From QHXQ01 sp036389375 (GTDB lineage: Bacteria; Acidobacteriota; Blastocatellia; Pyrinomonadales; Pyrinomonadaceae): DNA of 24,519 nucleotides. A program made the translations under genes and the position numbers. This document shows positions 6,834 to 14,366 of the stretch, piece after piece (within the stretch, counting starts at the first letter, position 1; the number at the start of each line of letters is the position of its first letter). The stretch covers positions 1 to 24,519 of the forward strand of contig DASVQA010000101.1 in assembly GCA_036389375.1 (NCBI GenBank), read 5' to 3'. The notes under the pieces were generated by a model, which was not told the origin of the DNA, searched no databases, and saw nothing but the letters and a program-made list of their open reading frames with translations.

Positions 6834-8786
6834 TCAGGCGCGCGCGGTTTCGGCGGCGCTGCGTTCCCACTCTTCGTAGAGCGTGCGCAGGCGCTCGTCG
6901 GCCGTGCGGTATTCGTCGTTGAGCGTGGCGACGCGTGCGGCGTCGCGCGCCACTTCTGGGCGGGATAGTTCGTCGGTGAGCGTGGCAAGGCGCTGTTCCG
7001 TCCGGGCGATCTCGCTTTCGATCATTTCAGGCGTGCGCGTCGGCGTCTTCGGGCGGCCGGTTTTGTTGCCGTCCGTCTTGGCCTTCTTGCGCCCGCCAGC
7101 CTGCGCGGTGGCTGGCACACTCTGTTTCGCTGTCGCGCCCGCTGGCTTTGCCTGCTCGGCTTTCGCGGCCGTGGCGGCGACACGGCGCGCAGCCTTCCAG
7201 TCGTGATACTCGGTATAGTCGCCGTCGTAGTGCTCGGCCCCGCCCTGCCCGTCGAGCGCGAGAATCTGCGTGGCGATGCGGTCGAGGAAGTAGCGGTCGT
7301 GGCTGATGGTGATGATCGTGCCGTCGTAGGCGTCGAGCGCCTCTTCCAGCGCCTCGCGCGAAGGGATGTCCAGATGGTTCGTCGGCTCGTCGAGCACGAG
7401 CACGTTGACGCGCGAGTAGATCAGCTTGGCGAGCGCCAGTCGCCCCTTCTCGCCGCCGGAGAGATCGATGACGTGCTTGTAAACATCGTCGCCGACGAAG
7501 AGAAACTGCGCGAGGAAGCTGCGCAACTCGCCCGCCGTGACCGTCGCGGGCGCAACGCGGCGCAACTCCATGATGATCTCGTTGCGTTCGTCCAGATCGT
7601 CCAACTGCTGCGCGTAGTAGCCGACCTGCACCTTCGTGCCCCAGCGCGCCTCGCCCGCCAGCGGCGGCAGTTTATTGAGCAGCGTCTTGATAAAGGTCGT
7701 CTTGCCGGAGCCGTTCGGGCCGATGATGCCGAGCGCCTCGCCGCGCGCGAGCGTGAGCGTGATGTCGCGCGCCAGCGTCTTACCCGGATAGCCAACCGTC
7801 AGGTCTTTGACGACGAGCGCTTGATTGCCCGTGCGCTCGACGCCCTTCAACTGAAAATTCCCGGCCGACTGATCCACGCGCACCGCATCCACGCGCTCAA
7901 GCTTCTCCAACATCTTGCGCCGCGACTTGGCCTGCTTCGTCTTCTGCCCCGCGAGGTTGCGCCGGATGAACTCTTCGGTCTTGGCGATCAACTGTTGCTG
8001 ATTCTCGTAAGCGCGGCGCTGCGCCTCACGCCGTTCTTCGCGCTCGACGAGGAAGGCGGAATAGTTGCCGGTGTAGCTGACCGCTTTGCCGCTCTCGATC
8101 TCCACGATGCGCCGGCAGGTGCGATCCAGAAAGTAGCGGTCGTGCGAGATGATGACGTAAGCGGACGCGTAGTCGGCCAGAAACTCTTCGAGCCATTCGA
8201 CGCCGGCCACGTCCAGGTGGTTCGTCGGCTCATCGAGCAACAGCACGTCGGGTTCGGCCAACAACAGGCGTGCGAGGCCGAGCCGGTTCTGCTGGCCGCC
8301 GGAGAGCTTCTCGACTTCGAGCGTCCACGTCTCGCGCTCGAAGCCCAGCCCTTGCAGAATCGACTCGGCACGCGCCGCATACTCGAAGCCGCCCTCGCGC
8401 TCGAACTCGTGTTGCAGATCGCTGTAACGCGCAAGCACCGCGTCCAGATCGGCCGGCGCGTCCGCCATGCGATGCTCTAGCTCGTGCATCTCGTGTTCGA
8501 TCTGTTGCAGGCGACCGAAGGCCGCGAGCGCCGCTTCGTGGACGGTCGCGCCCGGCTCGAAGTGGACGTGCTGTTCAAGCAGGCCGAGCCGCATGCCGCG
8601 CGCTCGCACCACGTCGCCGCGATCCGGCGTCTCTTCGCCGCCGATGAGGCGGAACAGCGTCGTCTTGCCCGCGCCGTTTCGGCCGACCAGCCCGACGTGC
8701 TCGCCCGGATTGATCTGCAACGAAGCGCCGCGCAGGACATCCTGCGCGCCGTAAGATTTATGCACGTCTGAGAGGCGAAACAACAT
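6834..8786 (-). CDS. ABC-F family ATPase (Uup/YheS-like)
   Basis: A 650-aa soluble protein with two ABC ATPase domains and no membrane domain, as in ABC-F proteins, which act on ribosomes (translation rescue or antibiotic protection) rather than in transport. Domain 1 has Walker A GRNGAGKT (35-42), LSGGQ (161-165) and DEPTNHLD (185-192). Domain 2 has GPNGSGKT (356-363), LSGGE (442-446) and a second DEPTNHLD (466-473). The charged linker between them (about 240-305) is the typical P-site tRNA interaction motif region. A Lys/Ala-rich tether (about 535-585) leads to a C-terminal coiled coil (about 586-645) as in Uup. The ATG at 8786 begins directly with the ABC domain; an upstream in-frame start at 8852 would read through the intergenic palindromic repeat and is rejected. 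It lies downstream of the PPIase gene on the same strand. Whether it confers resistance cannot be told from the sequence. Confidence 0.92.
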   Translation of the reverse strand: MLFRLSDVHKSYGAQDVLRGASLQINPGEHVGLVGRNGAGKTTLFRLIGGEETPDRGDVVRARGMRLGLLEQHVHFEPGATVHEAALAAFGRLQQIEHEMHELEHRMADAPADLDAVLARYSDLQHEFEREGGFEYAARAESILQGLGFERETWTLEVEKLSGGQQNRLGLARLLLAEPDVLLLDEPTNHLDVAGVEWLEEFLADYASAYVIISHDRYFLDRTCRRIVEIESGKAVSYTGNYSAFLVEREERREAQRRAYENQQQLIAKTEEFIRRNLAGQKTKQAKSRRKMLEKLERVDAVRVDQSAGNFQLKGVERTGNQALVVKDLTVGYPGKTLARDITLTLARGEALGIIGPNGSGKTTFIKTLLNKLPPLAGEARWGTKVQVGYYAQQLDDLDERNEIIMELRRVAPATVTAGELRSFLAQFLFVGDDVYKHVIDLSGGEKGRLALAKLIYSRVNVLVLDEPTNHLDIPSREALEEALDAYDGTIITISHDRYFLDRIATQILALDGQGGAEHYDGDYTEYHDWKAARRVAATAAKAEQAKPAGATAKQSVPATAQAGGRKKAKTDGNKTGRPKTPTRTPEMIESEIARTEQRLATLTDELSRPEVARDAARVATLNDEYRTADERLRTLYEEWERSAAETARA

Positions 8787-8790
8787 AAAG

Positions 8791-8870
8791 CAGTGCCGAG
8801 TGCCGGGTGACAAGTGACGAGTTAAAACAAGTGCATGCCCGGCACTCGTCACTTGTCGCCTGTCACTACT
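8791..8870. repeat. Palindromic intergenic element of 7-bp units, copy 1
   Basis: The right arm is an exact 7-base tandem: CACTCGT (8843-8849), CACTTGT (8850-8856), CGCCTGT (8857-8863), CACTACT (8864-8870). The left arm is the inverted series CAGTGCC (8791), GAGTGCC (8798), GGGTGAC (8805), AAGTGAC (8812). A perfect 14-bp stem pairs 8809-8822 with 8843-8856, and an alternative 9-bp stem pairs AGTGCCGGG (8799-8807) with CCCGGCACT (8838-8846). It occupies the gap between the PPIase and ABC-F genes and runs into the PPIase stop codon (8866-8868). Related elements occur at 14367-14445 and 19041-19116. Confidence 0.8.
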
Positions 8871-10056
8871 TTTTAGGCGTCGCCTTAGCGGCCGGACTGG
8901 CGCTCGCGGCCGGCGCGGCGGCGGTGGCGGCCGGGGTGGCGGCCGGCGTCGCGGCGGGCGCGGGCGTGGCCGCGCCGGCGGGCCGCAGGCTGCTGAGCGC
9001 GGTGGCGTTGTTCATCGTGTCCTGCGCCAGTTTGTTCTCGACGCGCGCCTCGTTCATCGCCACTTCGAGGAGCGCTGCGTTCATCAGTTGCTTGCGCTGG
9101 TTGTTGATGAAGTCGGTGATGTCCTTGCGCACATCAGGATTGTCGAGCGTCAGATTCTCAGCCTCAAGCCGCTTGGCCGTCAGCTTGAAAATCTCGTAGC
9201 GCCCGTCCGAACCTTTGTTCGGCGGGGTAATGTCGCCCGTCTGCATCGGCCCGAAAAACTTCGCAATGAGGTCGGTGGGGAAGCCGGCCTTTTTCAGATC
9301 GTCTTCGGTGTAGAAGCCGATGTCGCCGCCGGAGCGCACCGACTGCGCGTCTTCGCTCTGCTCGCGGGCGACGGTGGCAAAGTCCGCGCCGCTCTTGAGC
9401 CGTTGATAGATAATATCGATCTTGTTCTTCGCTTCGGTGTCGCCCTTCGCGTCGTTGGTCGCGCCGTTGTCGTTCGGGTCAACAATGATGGCGGCGAGGC
9501 CGACGCCGCGTGCGCTGATGTAGCGTTCGCGGTTGCTGTTGAAGAAGTCGGCCACCTCTTTCTCGCTCGGCGTGCCGACCTTGCTGCCCGTGCGGTCGAG
9601 CAGATTCTTGATCGCAAGCTGTTTGCGCGCGGTATTGCGCAAGTCCTGCTCGGTCTGCCCCGTCTCCTTGAGCATCTTCTGATACTCGTCCTGCGTCAGG
9701 GCGTTCTGCTGCTTCTGCGTTTCGATGATCTGCGTGACCTCTTCATCCTTCGGCAGCAACCCTTCTTTTTCGGCGCGCTGGTAGAGGACTTCCTGCCGGA
9801 TCAGATCGTCGAGGACTTGCAGCCGCCCGGCCGCGAGTTCCAACTGCGACATGTGCGAGATGTCCGACTGTTGCCCCTTGGCCTGCTGGTTGAGGATCGC
9901 GTCCACCTCGCGCAGCATGATGTTCTTACCGTTGACCGTGGCCGCAACGGCCGTGTCGTTCGTCGCGCCGCCGCCGCTAGCGCGGTTGCATGCGCCGAGG
10001 GCGCACGCCGCCACGACGAGGAGGACTAAACTTGCGATCTGCTTGACTCTAGGCAC
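8866..10056 (-). CDS. SurA/PpiC-like peptidylprolyl isomerase lipoprotein
   Basis: A 396-aa protein with a lipoprotein signal ending in the lipobox L-G-A-C (Cys at about residue 22), so it is anchored to a membrane with the body in the periplasm. Residues about 35-170 resemble the SurA_N-type helical chaperone domain (VNGKNIMLREVDAIL, then LDDLIRQEVLYQRAEKEG). Residues about 175-300 resemble a parvulin PPIase domain (SGADFATVAREQSED and GGDIGFYTEDDL). The last 40 residues are a low-complexity Ala/Pro/Thr tail with repeated PAAT units. Translation probably begins at GTG with GAAGGAG about 10 bases upstream. The family folds exported and outer-membrane proteins. It is divergent from rpmB and upstream of the ABC-F gene, from which it is separated by a palindromic element. 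Confidence 0.88.
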   Translation of the reverse strand: MPRVKQIASLVLLVVAACALGACNRASGGGATNDTAVAATVNGKNIMLREVDAILNQQAKGQQSDISHMSQLELAAGRLQVLDDLIRQEVLYQRAEKEGLLPKDEEVTQIIETQKQQNALTQDEYQKMLKETGQTEQDLRNTARKQLAIKNLLDRTGSKVGTPSEKEVADFFNSNRERYISARGVGLAAIIVDPNDNGATNDAKGDTEAKNKIDIIYQRLKSGADFATVAREQSEDAQSVRSGGDIGFYTEDDLKKAGFPTDLIAKFFGPMQTGDITPPNKGSDGRYEIFKLTAKRLEAENLTLDNPDVRKDITDFINNQRKQLMNAALLEVAMNEARVENKLAQDTMNNATALSSLRPAGAATPAPAATPAATPAATAAAPAASASPAAKATPKK

Positions 10057-10115
10057 TGTGGCTTTGCTCCTTCACGTTACTGAATAATGACGAATGGCTT
10101 GCTGCCGACACTCGC

Positions 10116-10145
10116 TTGACGGCTCGTAAAACCGTCTGCTATAAA
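10116..10145 (+). promoter_or_regulatory. Sigma-70-type promoter of rpmB
   Basis: TTGACG (10116-10121), an 18-base spacer, and TATAAA (10140-10145) preceded by TGC, which gives an extended -10. This is one of the best promoter matches in the window. Transcription would start near 10152 and give a leader of about 86 bases. Confidence 0.7.
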
Positions 10146-10153
10146 TTTCGTTT

Positions 10154-10202
10154 CCTTCGCGCCGCAAATTCGTGACTGTGCGGTTCGCACAAACCGCGAA
10201 GG
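10154..10202 (+). promoter_or_regulatory. Structured 5' leader of rpmB with alternative hairpins
   Basis: CCTTCGCG (10154-10161) pairs perfectly with CGCGAAGG (10195-10202), closing a loop that holds the hairpin TGTGCG/CGCACA (10177-10182 with 10186-10191). A competing hairpin, GCGGTT (10080s register: 10180-10185) with AACCGC (10192-10197), uses bases of both, so the two folds exclude each other. The structure starts just after the predicted transcription start and ends 35 bases before the rpmB start codon. A regulatory leader is inferred from the pairing only. Confidence 0.45.
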
Positions 10203-10237
10203 CGCTCTCGGTTTCACCGTCTGGAGGTAGAGCACTC

Positions 10238-10432
10238 ATGGCTAAACGATGCGAAGTCTGCGACAAGGGGCCGCAGTTCGGCAACAACGTCTCGCACGCG
10301 AACAACCGCACCCCGCGCCGCTTCAACCCGAATCTGCAATCAATCCGCGTCCAGCGCCCGCAGGGCGGCACGGTACGCATGCGCGTCTGCACCACCTGCA
10401 TCAAAGCGGGCAAAGTGGCCAAGGCCGCCTAA
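10238..10432 (+). CDS. rpmB: 50S ribosomal protein L28
   Basis: A 64-aa protein that matches bacterial L28 from end to end: MAKRCEVCDKGPQFGNNVSHANNRT, the NLQSIRV core strand, and the VCTTCIKAGKV end. It is a zinc-binding (C+) form with C5-x2-C8 and C51-x2-C54. L28 is a component of the large ribosomal subunit near the exit site region. GGAGGT about 8-9 bases upstream sets the ATG at 10238. It is a single-gene unit with a strong promoter and a structured leader; a perfect inverted repeat follows the stop codon by 33 bases. rpmG (L33) is not adjacent. Confidence 0.97.
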   Translation: MAKRCEVCDKGPQFGNNVSHANNRTPRRFNPNLQSIRVQRPQGGTVRMRVCTTCIKAGKVAKAA

Positions 10433-10465
10433 GCGGGCCACCCGGCGGCATACTTAACGCCAGCG

Positions 10466-10497
10466 GAGGGATGAAAGATAAACGTCTTTCATCCCTC
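10466..10497. terminator. Perfect inverted repeat between rpmB and ridA, possible two-way terminator
   Basis: A 13-bp perfect stem (10466-10478 with 10485-10497, arms beginning GAGGGATGAAAGA) closes a 6-base loop TAAACG. It lies between the convergent ends of rpmB and ridA, and the right arm contains the ridA stop codon and last two codons. Neither strand has a clear T-run after the stem, so it may protect RNA ends or stop transcription by another route. Confidence 0.55.
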
Positions 10498-10875
10498 GTT
10501 CAGCGTGGCGACCGCGTCAATCTCGACGCGCGCGTCGCGCGGCAGACGGGCCGCCTGCACGGTGGCGCGGGCCGGCGGCGCGGTCTGAAAATACCGCCCA
10601 TAAACCTCATTCATCGCCGCAAAATCGCTCATATCCGCAAGGTAAACCGTCGTCTTGACGACGTGCGCGAAGTCGCTGCCCGCCGCTTTGAGCACTTCGG
10701 ACAGATTGCGTAAGACCTGCTCGGTCTGCTCGCCGACGCCGCCCGCGACGAATTCCCCCGTCTGCGGATCAATCGGAATCTGCCCGGAGGCGAAGACGAA
10801 GCCGCCCGCGACGACGGCCTGCGAATACGGGCCGATAGCCTGCGGCGCACGCTCTGTTTTGACGATCTGTTTCAC
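10489..10875 (-). CDS. ridA: RidA family imine/enamine deaminase
   Basis: A 128-aa protein that matches the Rid/YjgF/UK114 family over its full length. Members form homotrimers in the cytosol and hydrolyse reactive imines and enamines such as 2-aminoacrylate, made by PLP enzymes like threonine/serine dehydratase. Visible signatures: APQAIGPYSQAV near the N-terminus, FASGQIPIDPQTGE, the catalytic-site arginine R103 in PARATVQAARLPRDARVEID and E119. Translation starts at GTG with a weak ribosome binding site. It follows rel on the same strand but has its own promoter (10918-10946), and rel ends in a terminator, so the two are probably not one transcript. Its stop codon lies inside a perfect inverted repeat. 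Confidence 0.93.
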   Translation of the reverse strand: MKQIVKTERAPQAIGPYSQAVVAGGFVFASGQIPIDPQTGEFVAGGVGEQTEQVLRNLSEVLKAAGSDFAHVVKTTVYLADMSDFAAMNEVYGRYFQTAPPARATVQAARLPRDARVEIDAVATLNEG

Positions 10876-10917
10876 GGTGACGATACCCGCTTTTCAAGCT
10901 GCACAAGCGAAACGCGG

Positions 10918-10946
10918 ATTCTAACAAACCCGTCCCCACGCGGCAA
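10918..10946 (-). promoter_or_regulatory. Sigma-70-type promoter of ridA
   Basis: On the minus strand: TTGCCG (10941-10946), a 17-base spacer, and TAGAAT (10918-10923). Transcription would start near 10911, about 35 bases before the GTG start codon at 10875. Both hexamers match five of six consensus positions or close to it. Confidence 0.6.
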
Positions 10947-11065
10947 CGCGCGGGCGCAAGTGTCGGCCACAAACTATGACCCGGACAAATGAGGCGGGCT
11001 AGAGGTTCAGCCTATATTGATGAGCTTTTCCGCATCACGGATGCTTCGCCCGCGTCAGGCGTGAA

Positions 11066-11093
11066 GGAAAAAGAGGCAACCGCGAAAGCCGCC
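11066..11093 (-). terminator. Intrinsic terminator of rel
   Basis: On the minus strand GGCGGC (11088-11093) pairs with GTTGCC (11075-11080) with two G-U pairs and a 7-base loop, then TCTTTTTCC follows. It lies about 10 bases after the rel stop codon. Confidence 0.55.
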
Positions 11094-11103
11094 GAGACCA
11101 CGC

Positions 11104-13290
11104 TTAGGCAGCACCGTGCAGGCGCTCTACGTCGAGCACGCCGGGCACGCCGCGAATCGAGCGGATGACTTTATCGAGGTGCTTCACGTCGAAGACTTCG
11201 ACCGTGACTTCGATGTGGCCGCGATTGTCGGCCGCAACCGTCGCCTTCGCCTCGCGGATGCCGGTCTTGATGTCGGAGATGGCGTTGGTGATGCCGGCGA
11301 TCATGCCGGTACGATTCTCGGTGATGGCCAGCAGTTTGACGGCGTAGGCGGCCTGATCGGCCTTGCCGCGCCATTCGACCTCGACGATCCGTTCAGGATT
11401 GACCATCAACTGCTGCGCGTTCTTGCAGCGGCGCGCGTGGACGACCACGCCTTTGCCGCGCGTGATATAGCCGATGATTGATTCGCCGTGGACGGGGCTG
11501 CAACAGGGCGCGCGCGTGATGAGCACATCGTCCACACCGCGCACGGTGATGGCGTCGTCGCCCATGCGGATGAAACGCTTGACGGCCTGCACGCCGCTCC
11601 TGAGCTTCGATTCCTTGCGCTCCTCAAGTTTGGCAAACTCTTCCGGGCCGAGATATTTGGCCACGACGTTGCGCGGCATGAGTTTGCCGTAGCCGATGGC
11701 GGCGAGCAGATCGTCCACGCGGCCGAAGCCGTAGTCGTTCGCCACGCGCTTGAAGTCGCCGTTGGCCTCGCTCAACAGCTTCTTCGCCGAGAATTGGAAG
11801 CGCGCCGCCTCGCGCTCTAAGAGTTTGCGCCCGATCTCGATTGATTCGGCGCGTTGCTGCTCGGCGACCCAGTGGCGCACGCGATTGCGGGCGCGCGGGG
11901 CGACGATGAAGTTCAGCCAATCGCGCGACGGGTGCGAATTGGGCGACGTGATGATCTCGACCACGTCGCCGTTCTGAATCTGCGTGCGTAAGGGAACGAT
12001 GCGCCCGTTGATGCGCGCGCCCGTGCAGCTATTGCCGATCTCCGTGTGGATCATGTAGGCGAAATCGACGGGCGTTGCGCCGCGCGGCAGTTGGATAATC
12101 TTGCCCATCGGCGTGAAGGCGTACACGTCCTTCGGGTAGAGGTCGAGCTTGAGCGTTTCGAGAAAGTCGCGCGAGTCTTTCACTTCCTGCGTCCACTCGA
12201 TGAGCGAGCGCAGCCATTGAAACGCCTCGTCGTCTTCGTGCGCGCCGCGTCGCCCTTCCTTGTATTTCCAATGCGCGGCGACGCCCTCTTCGGCGATGCG
12301 GTGCATCTCTTCGGTGCGTATCTGAATCTCGAACGGTTGCCCTTCGGGGCCGATGACGGAGGTATGGAGCGATTGATAGAGATTGTCGCGCGGGGTGGCG
12401 ATCCAATCTTTAAAACGACCGGGCACGGGTCGCCAGAGATTGTGAACGACGCCGAGCGCGGCGTAACAGTGGCGCACTTCGTCCGGCGTGATGATACGCG
12501 CGGCGACGAGATCATAGACCTGATCGAGATCGATCCGCTGCCGCCTGAGTTTCTTCCAGATCGAGAAGAGCCGCTTGACCCGCCCCTCGACGCGCACTAG
12601 TTGCACGCCAGCTTCGTGCAGCTTCTCTTCGAGCGTGGCGGTCGTGGCTTGCAGAAAGGCTTCGTGCTCGGCGCGCCGCGCTTCGAGTTGCGCGGCGAGC
12701 GAGTGATAGTCGTCCGGATGCAGGTGCTGGAACGAGAGGTCTTCGAGTTCGCCGCGCAGTTTGCCCATGCCGAGCCGGTGCGCGATGGGCGCGTAGATGT
12801 CTAAGGTTTCCTGTGCGATGCGCTGGCGCTTTTCCGGCCTGAGGAATTGCAGCGTACGCATGTTGTGCAGGCGGTCGGCCAGTTTGACGAGGACAACCCG
12901 CACGTCGTCCACCATCGCCAGCAGCATCTTGCGCACGTTTTCGGCCTGCTGCACCTCTTTCGACTGATTACTGATCTGCGCGATCTTCGTCAGCCCCTCG
13001 ACCAGATGCATCACCTCTTCGCCGAAATATTCGCGGATCGTCTGCGGCTCAACGAGCGTGTCCTCGACGACATCGTGCAACAGCCCGGTTGCGACCGAGA
13101 CTTCATCCAGCCGCATCTCCGCGAGGATGTTGGCCACTTCGAGCGGATGCACAAGGTAAGGCTCGCCCGAGGCGCGCGTCTGCCCCTTGTGCTCGCGCGC
13201 GGAGAAGAAGTAGGCGCGCCTGAGCATGTCGAGGTCTGCCTGCGGGTGGTTGCGCGCAACCTTCTGAACGATCTCTTCGATACGAATCAT
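11104..13290 (-). CDS. rel: Bifunctional (p)ppGpp synthetase/hydrolase (Rel/SpoT)
   Basis: A 728-aa protein with the full long-RSH order. The hydrolase HD domain has H48 in VHPLEVA and H72-D73 in LLHDVVEDT, with E76-D77, so it looks active. The synthetase domain (about 220-345) contains G-R-V-K at 236-239 and RFKD at 292-295; the RxKD form is typical of bifunctional enzymes, where monofunctional RelA has ExDD. A TGS domain follows (about 385-447), then a helical region, a Cys-containing region (C596, C597, C622; zinc-finger/CC type), and a C-terminal ACT domain (about 650-725). It makes and degrades the stringent-response alarmone on the ribosome and in the cytosol. The ATG at 13290 is consistent with family length; its ribosome binding site is weak. 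It is bounded by terminators on both sides and probably has its own promoter. Confidence 0.96.
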   Translation of the reverse strand: MIRIEEIVQKVARNHPQADLDMLRRAYFFSAREHKGQTRASGEPYLVHPLEVANILAEMRLDEVSVATGLLHDVVEDTLVEPQTIREYFGEEVMHLVEGLTKIAQISNQSKEVQQAENVRKMLLAMVDDVRVVLVKLADRLHNMRTLQFLRPEKRQRIAQETLDIYAPIAHRLGMGKLRGELEDLSFQHLHPDDYHSLAAQLEARRAEHEAFLQATTATLEEKLHEAGVQLVRVEGRVKRLFSIWKKLRRQRIDLDQVYDLVAARIITPDEVRHCYAALGVVHNLWRPVPGRFKDWIATPRDNLYQSLHTSVIGPEGQPFEIQIRTEEMHRIAEEGVAAHWKYKEGRRGAHEDDEAFQWLRSLIEWTQEVKDSRDFLETLKLDLYPKDVYAFTPMGKIIQLPRGATPVDFAYMIHTEIGNSCTGARINGRIVPLRTQIQNGDVVEIITSPNSHPSRDWLNFIVAPRARNRVRHWVAEQQRAESIEIGRKLLEREAARFQFSAKKLLSEANGDFKRVANDYGFGRVDDLLAAIGYGKLMPRNVVAKYLGPEEFAKLEERKESKLRSGVQAVKRFIRMGDDAITVRGVDDVLITRAPCCSPVHGESIIGYITRGKGVVVHARRCKNAQQLMVNPERIVEVEWRGKADQAAYAVKLLAITENRTGMIAGITNAISDIKTGIREAKATVAADNRGHIEVTVEVFDVKHLDKVIRSIRGVPGVLDVERLHGAA

Positions 13291-13317
13291 GAATACACGC
13301 CGCCGTTGGTCAGCAGT

Positions 13318-13325
13318 ATTTTATA
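13318..13325 (-). promoter_or_regulatory. Candidate -10 box upstream of rel
   Basis: TATAAAAT reads on the minus strand 28 bases before the rel start codon. No good -35 box is visible at 16-18 bases. A promoter is expected here because a strong terminator closes the upstream transcript at 13366-13405. Confidence 0.35.
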
Positions 13326-13365
13326 ACGACGACTGACGAGCGGGCTACTGACCGGCAGAGCGACT

Positions 13366-13405
13366 ATAAAAACAGTGCTGCCCGACCCAAAAGGCCGGGC
13401 AGCAC
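13366..13405 (-). terminator. Strong intrinsic terminator of the tonB-exbB-exbD cluster
   Basis: On the minus strand a 10-bp perfect stem GTGCTGCCCG/CGGGCAGCAC (13396-13405 with 13375-13384) extends by three more pairs (one G-U), has a TTTTG loop, and is followed by TGTTTTTATAG. It lies about 60 bases after the stop of the TPR lipoprotein gene, the last gene of the cluster. Confidence 0.85.
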
Positions 13406-13466
13406 CGGATACTGTGGACGAACAGGCGCGCGCAAACCTGATTGAGCGGGCCGGCGCTGTCAGACT

Positions 13467-14318
13467 TTAGCCCTCTTTCTCTTTCTCGGCCTTCGCTTTC
13501 TCTTCCTCTTCCTTCTTCTTCTTGTTCTCTTCGCTCAGCTTGGAAGTCTGCTGCTGTGCATCAGCGGCCTGTTTGCGATCCTGCGCCGCCTGATCGGTCT
13601 TGCCGTCCATCTCGTCGAGTTTGCCCATCTCAAGCAGCAGGTTCGTCTTATAAGACCACGCCTGCTCGTTGTTGGAATCGAGGCTGATGGCCTGCTCGGC
13701 GAGTTTCAGGCCGTCGGTGACGCACTGTCTGGCCTGATCGAAATCTTTCTGCTCCTTCGGCTTCTTATACTGCACGTGCGCGCCTGTGCCGCCGACCACC
13801 GTCTGCTTGTTACCGGGCTGTTCGGTGATCGTGTAAGAGCAGTTCCACTTCTTGCTGGCGAGCACGGTGAGCGCCTGCGCGCGTTTGTCGGGCGGGGCGT
13901 TCGCATCGTTGGCGCGCCGGTTGATCCAGTCGAGTTGCTTATCGTTCTGCCCGGTCGCCTGATAGAGATAGGCGATGGAGCTGTAGGCCAACTCGTTGGT
14001 CGGATCCGATTCCAGCACGCGCATGTACTGGTCGATGGCGGCCTGCGCGACCGCCTTGTTCTCGTTCGACTCGACGCCGGGCTTGTATTGCGATTGAATG
14101 GCGCGGGCGATGAAGAAGTCTGTGTTCTTCTGTTCGGGGTCGAGTTCCTTGGCGCGGCGGAAGTAGTCTTCGGCCTCTTTGAAGTGGCCGGCCTTGTAGG
14201 CGCGGGCCCCTTCATTCAACTGGTTCTTGGCGCGGATGCGATTGATGCAGCCCGTGTTCGCGCCGAGCGCGCAGAGCGCGAGCGCGAAGAGCGCGGCTCT
14301 GGTGTGAGAGAGTTTCAT
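13467..14318 (-). CDS. TPR-repeat lipoprotein at the end of the TonB/ExbBD cluster
   Basis: A 283-aa protein with a lipoprotein signal (residues 1-24, lipobox region G-A-N-T-G-C, lipidated C24), so it is membrane-anchored and periplasmic. TPR-like helices are visible at about 31-64 (LNEGARAYKAGHFKEAEDYF) and at about 85-135 (AIDQYMRVLESDPTNELAYSS), plus one near 225-250. The last 25 residues are a strongly charged Lys/Glu tail. The ATG at 14318 is preferred over an in-frame start at 14417, which would add a non-signal stretch; GGGAG lies about 11 bases upstream. It is the last gene after tonB, exbB and two exbD genes and is closed by a strong terminator. A scaffold role for the energised complex is plausible but only inferred. 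It is separated from the second exbD by a palindromic element. Confidence 0.83.
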   Translation of the reverse strand: MKLSHTRAALFALALCALGANTGCINRIRAKNQLNEGARAYKAGHFKEAEDYFRRAKELDPEQKNTDFFIARAIQSQYKPGVESNENKAVAQAAIDQYMRVLESDPTNELAYSSIAYLYQATGQNDKQLDWINRRANDANAPPDKRAQALTVLASKKWNCSYTITEQPGNKQTVVGGTGAHVQYKKPKEQKDFDQARQCVTDGLKLAEQAISLDSNNEQAWSYKTNLLLEMGKLDEMDGKTDQAAQDRKQAADAQQQTSKLSEENKKKKEEEEKAKAEKEKEG

Positions 14319-14366
14319 CTGCTTGTGACTCCCGTGCTGAAAATGACCGAAGACCGGAGCAGGGCA

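Noticed and set aside
7203..8480. A 425-codon plus-strand open frame opposite the ABC-F gene
   Set aside because: It is the antisense shadow of a clear ABC-F coding sequence in GC-rich DNA. It has Arg/Ala/Val-rich low-quality composition, no domain and no ribosome binding site.
9088..10029. A 313-codon plus-strand open frame opposite the PPIase gene
   Set aside because: Antisense shadow of the parvulin-type lipoprotein gene; composition is Leu/Arg/Val-rich without recognisable motifs.
10489..13290. rel-ridA as one operon linking stringent response and imine detoxification
   Set aside because: rel is followed by a T-tailed hairpin and ridA has its own good promoter, so the adjacency is probably not a single transcript.
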